Source of the DNA: Agapanthus africanus
Lineage: Eukaryota; Streptophyta; Magnoliopsida; Asparagales; Amaryllidaceae
Direction: 5' to 3'
DNA: 64,000 nt
Assembly (NCBI GenBank): GCA_030015575.1
Contig: CM057339.1
Location: 700,488,761 to 700,552,760 of the forward strand
In this document: piece after piece, positions 56,127 through 64,000 of the stretch
Layout of the letters: each line of letters starts with the position of its first letter
How positions within the stretch are numbered: position 1 is the stretch's first letter
The notes under the pieces: generated by a model
Told to the model about the DNA's origin: nothing
Database searches by the model: none
Seen by the model: the letters and a program-made list of their open reading frames with translations, nothing else
Made by a program: the position numbers and the translations under genes

Positions 56127-58357
56127 TGTCACGACCCGAAAGTGGCATGTGACCGGCACTTAAATCACGTGACAACTAAAGACGTTGACGCGGTCCAAGT
56201 AAGACGAAAACCTAGAATCTAAACCCTTTTTTAAAAATATTGGAGGTGAGGTTTAAAATAGTCATTAGATGGAATCAGTTTAAAATAAACATTGAAGTCT
56301 ACATAAGTATGTTTGAAAAGAACCTATGACGTTGTAAAATTCGACAGCACCTCCTTTGTAAATTTTGGATAACACCCGATACAACATAACAATATAAACA
56401 GCATCCTAACGGGAGCTAACTTCCATGCCCAAACGGCAGAGCAACCAAGAAGATAATATACGATGCCTAATGGCGAAGAAAAGAAAAGTGAAACAAAACC
56501 AACAAGAATAAAAGAGTCGACTCCAACGAATGCGACGCCCAAAACACACAACTCTAAGTCTCACTTCCAAGTCCACAATATACAAGTTCTAAGTCGATGG
56601 AGTTTTTACTGGATACAAGAATATATAAGTATACAAGTGTGGGTACGAAACAACAGTAGCCCACCTACCAAAGAAATCACTGAAAAGAAGAGTGTGCCGC
56701 AATCCGCCGATGATCCGAGCGGTAAAACCTACAAGAAACTGGGGCACAACGGGGGTGAGTTGCCAACTCAGTGAATAAAAATACATCACAAGGTGGAAAT
56801 ATAAATGCACAACAATATCCTAGGTCATAAAAATAGTATTATCATATTCTGTACTAATATATATATGATATGCATAAATATCATAAATGCAACACGATCC
56901 ATCATGTGATCCCAAAGTAGAACATATCATATGAAAATGACCTGTTTCTAGGTATTAGCCCAAAGGTAGCCGAAAATATATATGTAAAACCGCTTTAAAA
57001 TAGCCGCGGAATACATATATCACGGCATAAAAGCAGACGTGATAGTAGGAAATATAATAAGTATCTTATTTAAGATATACGTCTTGCTATTTTAGTAAAG
57101 AGTGATAAGAGATTTACGGTTTAAAAGATCCCAGTGTCATTCTAGACATGTCGAATTACTGAGACTATAGCTCATTCTAGAAATCCTTTTTATAAGCAAC
57201 AACCGGTAAAAAGGTATTCAGGTACTGTCCCCCAGATCAGTCCTGGTCGGCTACAATAATGCACCAATTTAAATGTATACCTCGTATGATAGCAGCATAT
57301 CGATATATGGATCTCCAGCATCGACACCCTAAATCAGCAATCTCTCGTGTCCATCACCGACACACAAATCCTAAAATCCTTCGTGTCCATCACCGACACG
57401 CAAATTCAGATGCCGTCGACACCATCTCAACAGATGATCGCCCCTTGATATCCCTAGCCCCGGTCAGTATCCCCTGGATATCCGTCGTGCTCATATCTAG
57501 CTCCGGCTAGTATCCCCGATATATTTGCCGTGCTCATCTCTATCTCCGGTATAGAGTGTCCTCGCTAGGCTATCCGCCTCAAATGAGGCTTTCCTGCCCT
57601 TCGGTCTTGACCGGGTCCACCAGGTATCTGTCTGTTTACTCCCCCACTCAGCCCAGATAAGTAGCAAGTCTGTAACCGTATATCTCCCCTACTCGGTTCA
57701 GAATAAAAACAATCAGAAAACATCAAGCTCATGATGGACATCAACTCATCGTATCCAGAAATATTAAGAAAAGAATACAGATACTTGCATAGATCATTCT
57801 GATGATATATTATATATATACATATATAACAGCCTCCCATACCACAGATATATCATCGAAGGTAAAACATCTTGTAAACTCATAAGAATCGAATACGAAT
57901 ATCAATGCTACTGGTATTCGCAATACTTAGCAGGTAAGAAAGGTACATTACTTAAGTATAGACATGCATGGAACAAACATAACAGTTCTACTGTGTCATG
58001 GCAATACTAATGATGTGTAGTATAGCATTCGCGTCTGTGCTCTTGCAGCATGGCAATCATTAGTATTTGTGCAAATGTTCTATAAGTGTAATAAGTAGAA
58101 AGCAATTCCACCCATATCCGTAGCATATAATTAAAATTGGATTTTCCGGATATAGGGAATTCATATGCCTCGTATCGGCATTAACATACGCATCACGTAG
58201 TATAGAGATCCTACAGTGCCATGGTAGCATCAATGAGGTGTAGTGTAATATATGCGTCTATGCTTATACAACATAGTACTCATTGATAGTTCTGCGGTTT
58301 CCTATCATTGTGTTCATATAACGGAAACGTATATCATCGATAAGTGTATCACAAATG
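56127..58357. mobile_element. TGTCAC-family LTR, truncated by a second one
   Basis: Begins TGTCACGACCCGAAAGTGGC and follows the order of the solo LTR at 42661-45925 to about its position 44590. Then the next LTR begins, so its right end is not seen. It contains two inverted repeats (58003-58067, 58229-58287). No coding region. Confidence 0.7.
58003..58287. repeat. Two LTR hairpins with alternative stems
   Basis: AATACTAATGAT (58003-58014) pairs with ATCATTAGTATT (58056-58067). ATCAATGAG (58229-58237) pairs with CTCATTGAT (58279-58287). The loops share GTGTAGT and GCGTCT-TGCT blocks with each other and partly with 44445-44479. Confidence 0.7.
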
Positions 58358-59065
58358 TCATGACCCGAAATTAAGTTCGTGACCAGCACTTAAAATCACG
58401 CAACGTCTAAAGGCGTAACGTAAATTAAGTAAGCCGAAGCCCAGAAATCTAAACCTTTTAAAGAAAATAAAAGAGGTGAAGTTTTGAAATAAAAGTATGA
58501 TGAAATCAAACGTTTTCTTAAATGCATAGGTAATGATAATTGAAATGCAAATGGATGATATTGTAGTGAAACATTTTTCGTCTTAAAAATTTAGGCAGCA
58601 CCTCCCTTATATATTTTGAACCGAAACTACATATACATGATAATATAAAAGGCATCCCCAAGCGGGAGCTAGCTCTTCGCCAATCGGTGGAATCACAACC
58701 ACGTAAGTCAGGAATATATGTATACGACGCCCAACGGCAAAGATCAACACAAAAGGATAATGTAAAGAGGCAAGACATCAAATCCCCCAATAGCGAACAT
58801 ATAATCCGTCGCTCTAAGTCTCTCAAGCATAAGTATTTCTAAGTCTTACTAATTATATAAATACTAGTTTCTGATTGATGGAGTTGACTAGATACAACAG
58901 GAATAATAATACAAGAGTAGGCACGATCCAATATGTCCTACATACCATAGCAAATCACCCAAAAGCAAGCTATGTGCCAACGATACCGCTACTGATCCAT
59001 GCGGTCAACCTGCAAGAACTGTGGCACAACGGGGGTGAGTTGCCAACTCATAAGTATAATATAGG
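58358..59065. mobile_element. TGTCAC-family LTR, left portion
   Basis: Begins TGTCATGACCCGAAATTAAG and matches the first 650 bp of the solo LTR through GGGGGTGAGTTGCCAACTC. Homology then stops. Confidence 0.65.
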
Positions 59066-59132
59066 GTTCCCGAGCATGACAGCAAGGTTTCGGGAGGTAT
59101 CATCCATGTCATTTTCAAAAAATTGTCATGTT

Positions 59133-61171
59133 AAACAACTCTAAACTTAGAATCTTTAACTAGAGATTTAGACAATACCAAATGTAAACTATTTTACATC
59201 TATAGAACAAGAATACAACCTTTGTAGTTCGAGTCCTTCTCTTCTAAAGCTCCAGGTTGAAGTCCACGCGACTCTACAAGGCTCCTCTTCGAGTTGAACG
59301 ATCCTCTTTCATGATCTTCACGCCAAAGACGATCCACCCAAAGTTCCTCTAGATCAAGCTAACTCTACACTAAACTTCTTTAGTGTATGAAACACACCAC
59401 ACTAAATTGCTAGTTTGATGTGGGATGATGAAGTTGGGGATATGATTAGCTCACTAGGTTACTCACAAGCTCAATGATTCACATCTCATGTGAGGGTTTG
59501 AGCTTGGAGGTGAGATGAAGAAATTGTAGAGATCAAGAGGAAGAAGAAGCTCAAGGAAAATGGCTAAGGCATTAAGCATGAAGCAAGTGTAGAAACAATA
59601 ATATGAATCATCTCTCTCCTCACTCATTCAAGCATAGAATAAATTGCAATTCTAAATTGCAACCATGCTTGAATAGTGATTCAAGACTAATAAAAAACCA
59701 TATAAGCCCATGCCTCATCCGTACCCAAAATATCTCTACAATTTACACCTCATTTTTCCATTTTCTAAACATAGAAAAATATGCCATGCTTCATATAATA
59801 TATATATATATACATTAATATATATATAAAGCAATTAGTGAGCTAATGATATTAGTTAAGATATAATTATATCACATATAATATATATCATATTATTAAA
59901 TCAACACTTAATCTAATAATCCGGTTATATCACATATAACCGACTAATATCATTTATCTGAATATCACATTATCAAATCAACACTTGATTCGATAATCTA
60001 GTCATATCATATATGACCTAACCGATACCAGATAACTGCCAGATTACAATACGATATCATATACACGTATTTAATCAGGCCCACGCACATATCACATATG
60101 TACTCAACTTCATTTCGCTCGAACCAGGAAACTTCTGTGTGGGACTCTAAAGACTCGTCAATACGCCGGTAGTAGGTGATGATCACATCAGTCGCCTACA
60201 AGCCATCAGCGGTACTAGCTGGACATAACGGCTACCCGGGTATTGAGCGATATGAAGATCAACAAGCCAGCACGTCTATACTCTCCATGAAGCTTATCAG
60301 TAACACTACCATACAGTCCGATCTCTTCGTCTGATATGTCGCATATCATGTCTAGGGGTGAAAATCGTCAAACCCCAGTAACGTGATAAGTCATGCCGAT
60401 GTCTGGCCTATAACGGTATGAGAAACTACTGATAACACTTATCAACAAATCTCGGCAGCAGCCCTAGCTAGGGACTTCCAGTTATAGCCAATTGAGCATA
60501 GCGCAATATCAACCCCTATTACCGGGAGAGACAAAACCCCTCCTATCGCTCATTGCCTCCATGTGACTCGAGACTGTACCCAAAATCCACATGTTTGCAC
60601 AACTCCTCTTGAGCGTGGTAGGGAGGAAATAAAAGAACAGTGGGAGCTATACAAGACTCTATGACGATCTCGGGTCTACAGACTAACCTGTACCAGTGTC
60701 ACCAGAGAACTGCTATCTGATGATAGGTATACTACCACATAGGAGTCCTCGGCGAGTCCTGTTCAGTGTACCCAGTCTCCTCTGAGCACCCGTATACCAT
60801 CTCTGATGTCAAACACCAATGGATATGGGATCATCCATCACCCATCATATGGGTCAAGAAGCGTATACGCTAGTCTACTCTGGAATATCGATGCCCTGTC
60901 TCGATATTCCCTCGACTAGGAACAATTAAAGGATGTACTTGTTAACTACCCTGGCCCTACTAGTATGATCTCCGTCATAGTCCTGGTAGTAAAGTACATA
61001 TCCTAAGGGCTTTATCAACATGTGAGAGCAAGACAATATAAATACCAGTCTATATGTTAAGATAAAGGTAACCAGATAACATACTATCATGTCGAGCAAG
61101 AAAGTCCTCTCTATATATGTCCAAGCATCCACAATAATATGCATCATATGTACAATAATGGCCTCTAGGGT
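59133..61171 (-). mobile_element. Copia LTR lacking its last bases
   Basis: Matches 4230-6250 in order, including the paired palindromes at 59897-60030. It breaks off after GGCCTCTAGGG, about 18 bp before the expected end. The left edge is diverged, so 59133 is approximate. Confidence 0.7.
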
Positions 61172-62820
61172 GAATTATTGTTGAGATTAAGAGAGTTAAC
61201 CATGAGCTAGGGTTAAAGGTTAGGCCAAGAAATATCTTAAGGAAGACAAAGAGAGTGGACAAAGTCAAAGATGCTTACAAGCTTCTACAAGCTTTCAACA
61301 AATATCAACCATGACTGATTCCATAATTTTTGAATTACTTAATGATAAATATAAACCATAATCTTAACCCTAGCATGGTTTAATCTCTATAAACCCTAGT
61401 TGCATTTGTAACCTAGCATGATACAAATATGTACACAAATATACATATCACATATATACAATGTGCACATCAAGTGAGAAAAAGAAATCATAAGTGAGCT
61501 TAATATTAGTTAATATAATATAATATATCAAATATATAATTATACATTAAATTATTAAATCAACAATTGATTTAATAATCCGGCTATATCACATATAACC
61601 GACTAATATCATGTGTAACAACTTATCGAATTAACACTTGATCCGATAACCCGGCTATCTCATATAACCGACCAATGTCATAAATCGCGAATATAGAATA
61701 CAGTATCATATATCGTATTAATCTCGGTCCCGAACATATCACATATGTGCTCCTACTCCGTTTCGCTTGAGCTAGGAAACCCCTGTGTAGGACTCTAAAG
61801 ACTCGTCATTACGCCGGCAGTAGGTGATGATCATATCAAACACCCACAAGCCGCAAGCGGTCTGCTAAACGTAACGGCCACCCGGGTATTGAGCGATCAG
61901 AAGATCAACAAGCAAGCCTGCTTGCACTCCTACGAATCCAATCAGTAACACTACCGTACAGTCCGGTCTCTTCGTCTGATATGTCGTATATCTCGTCTAG
62001 GGGTGGTAAACGTCGGACCCCAGTAACTCGATAGGTCGTGTCAATATGAGGCTCATAACGGGTCGAGAAACTACTGATAACACTTACTATTATATCTCTG
62101 AAGCAGCCTTGGCCAAGGACTTCCTGTTATAGCCAATCGAGCACAGCGCAACATCAACTCCCAATACCGGGAGAGACGAAACCCTTCTTATCGCTCATTG
62201 CCTCCATGTGACTCGGGAATGTACCCAAAAGACACTGTTTTGCACGTTCTCTTGAACGTGGTAAGGTGGAAATCAAAGCACAGTGGGAATCACACAAGAC
62301 TCTATGACGATCTTGGGTCTACAAACTAACCTGTACCAGTGTCACCAGAGAACTGTCATCTGACGTTAGGTATAATACCATCTGGGAGTTCTCGGCGAGT
62401 CCTTTCAGTGTACCCAGTCTCCACTGAGCACCCGTATACTGTCTCTGATGTCAAACACCAATGGATATGGGATCATCCATCGCCCATCTACATGGGTCGA
62501 GAAGCTATACGCTGGTCTACTCTGGTATATCGATGACGTCTCGATACACCCACGACTAGGAACATTTGAAGGATGTACTTAATGACTACTCTGTCCCTAC
62601 TAGTATGATCTGCATTATAGTCCTGGTAATCAAGTACTCATCCTAAGGGTTTTATCAACATGTAACATAGAGACAATCAGCGTACATGTTAAGATAAAGA
62701 GCAACCAGATAGCATACTATCATGTCGAGCAAGAAAATCCTCCATATATATGTCCAAGCATCAACTACAATATACATCGTATGTACAGTAATGGCCTCTA
62801 GGTCATACATATAACTAACA
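61172..62820 (-). mobile_element. 3' LTR (5'-part missing in plus reading) of minus-strand Copia C
   Basis: Starts mid-LTR (equivalent to about 40715 in the solo copy) and ends ATAACTAACA at 62820, next to a polypurine tract. Its junction with 59133-61171 is therefore an LTR-LTR chimera or deletion. Confidence 0.75.
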
Positions 62821-62836
62821 ATCTCCTACTTGCACT
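62821..62836 (-). other. Copia C polypurine tract
   Basis: The minus strand reads AGTGCAAGTAGGAGAT then TGTTAG, matching the usual Copia purine tract before the 3' LTR. Confidence 0.7.
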
Positions 62837-62989
62837 AGGGCCATCTATTGTAGTATATCATACCTAACAATCAGCAGCGGTAGAAGTATCTCATACTCAA
62901 CCATCCCATAAAAGTCTCTCCTGGGAATAGGCCTTTGTGAGTGGATCCGCCGTGTTGTCCTCTGTAGTCTACTCTCTTAACCTCGATCT

Positions 62990-63330
62990 CCGTGGAGATC
63001 ATCTATCTCCATGATCAGGTGATACTATCTTAGAACATGTCTGGACCAAAGATGGGACGGGGGTTCTTAGGCCTAAGCCACAACTCCATTGTCACACAAT
63101 GGTAGGAACGAAGTTCATCTCATGAACTTATATACATCCAGACTGCCTCTTTGGTAGCATCCTTGGTAGCAATGTATCCAGCCTTTATCGTCTAGTTAGC
63201 CACGGTATCTAGCTTGGAACTCTTCTAACATACCGTCCCTCCACTGAGGGTAAAGACAATACCTGTGACTGATATTCAGTCGACCTTACCACCCTGGAAG
63301 CTATCCAGTGATTCTTCCCAGGATCGATTG
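62990..63330 (-). pseudogene. Copia RNase H domain remnant
   Basis: In pieces the minus strand reads AGYIATKDATKEAVWM and PLCDNGVVA...EPPSHLWSRHVLR-YHLI, the end of Copia RNase H (family pattern YxAxxEAxKEAxWxR ... CDNxxAIxxAKxPxxHxRxKHI). Several stops interrupt it. It lies between RT and the polypurine tract, as expected. Confidence 0.7.
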
Positions 63331-63424
63331 ATACCATCTCACTACACCTAGTGAAAATCCTAACTTCCACTTAGATCTATCTCATAGATCCAAAACCAAG
63401 GACTTAGGAGGTATCACCTTGATC

Positions 63425-63985
63425 CTATATGGAGAATGCTTGTGATAAAAGGAGATTGACCGAGTGTAGCATAGGAAATTCCTTTCCTATCAAGAGTATG
63501 TCATCCACGTATAATACGAGGATCACCACCATACTCCCTACTACCTTTTTGTATATACAAGGTTCATCTACCATTTTGATGAAGTCAAACGCTTTGACTA
63601 CCACATCAAAACAGATGTTCCAACTCCGCGATGCCTGTTTTATCACATAAAGCAACTTGCACATGTTTCCGCTGCTCCCACTATCTACGAAGCCCTCTGG
63701 CTATGTACTTATAGACGCTCTCTTCTAAATCACCATTTAGAAAAGCAGTCATGACACCCAACTGCCAGATATCGTAGTCATAGTATGTAGCAATAGCAAG
63801 TAGGATCTGAATGGACTTAAGCATAGAGACTTGAAAAGGTTTCATCATTATCACATCTGGTCGACGACGAGAACCTTTTGCAATAAGTCTTAGCTTTGAA
63901 AGTCTCAACTTTTCCATGTACACCAAGTAATCTTCTCAAGATATACTTGCTCCGGATGGGGATTTAACCCTTCAGATAAAGCAAC
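63425..63985 (-). pseudogene. Copia reverse transcriptase remnant
   Basis: This is the RNA-dependent DNA polymerase of a Ty1/copia element. The segment at 63926-63681 has LLAIATYYDYDIWQLGVMTA then FLNGDLEESVY. The segment at 63664-63425, in another frame, has LLYVIKQASRSWNICFD, DEPCIYKK and YVDDILLIG. The catalytic YVDD is intact, but the aspartate usually found in the WQMDVKTAF motif is glycine here (WQLGVMTAF). At least two frameshifts are present, so it is inactive. Upstream coding runs off the window. Confidence 0.85.
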
Positions 63986-64000
63986 CAAAGTCCTTACTTT

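Overview
This window is plant nuclear DNA made almost entirely of nested transposable elements. The evidence is Ty1/copia and Ty3/gypsy-type LTR retrotransposons, CACTA (En/Spm) DNA transposons with CACTACTACA termini, and a captured plant B3 DNA-binding domain. I see no intact host gene, tRNA or rRNA gene. I cannot name the species.

Layout. 1-6266: Copia LTRs and a minus-strand Copia element (leader, broken gag-protease, PBS, 5' LTR). 6267-6848 and 37813-37846: one older Copia LTR split by a large gypsy-type element, G1 (6849-37812, minus strand, target duplication GTACT). The left (3') LTR of G1 has grown to 19 kb because two related CACTA elements, in opposite orientation, landed in it (8848-17008, duplication ACG; 18531-25677, duplication AAT). 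The sister LTR at 34218-37812 keeps both empty sites, so the boundaries are exact. 37847-56126: leader of a plus-strand Copia element, itself hit by a solo Copia LTR (40227-42530, TGCGG), a solo TGTCAC-type LTR (42661-45925, TATAC) and a second gypsy-type element, G2 (46190-54358, GAGTG). 56127-59065: two more TGTCAC-type LTR fragments. 59133-64000: a Copia LTR-LTR chimera followed by a decayed minus-strand Copia pol (RNase H, RT).

G1 and G2 are related gag-only (non-autonomous) elements with the same primer binding site. Neither has a recognisable protease, RT or integrase. Where pol should lie, both carry long non-coding tandem arrays. Inside these arrays are modules of five or six small inverted repeats whose stems differ in sequence yet stay complementary around a conserved loop, plus a pair of CCCGAAAGGG-type hairpins at a fixed 55-nt spacing. 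I consider these conserved structured RNA-like modules the best candidate for an undescribed system (for example a packaging or replication signal exploited by gag-only elements).

The two CACTA elements each carry a long near-perfect palindrome built from a captured B3 gene. A read-through transcript would fold into a B3 hairpin RNA able to feed small RNAs. Coding parts of every element are broken by stops or frameshifts, so the locus looks like old, methylated heterochromatin. Relative age: Copia LTRs and leaders first, then G1, the solo LTRs and G2, then the CACTA insertions into G1.
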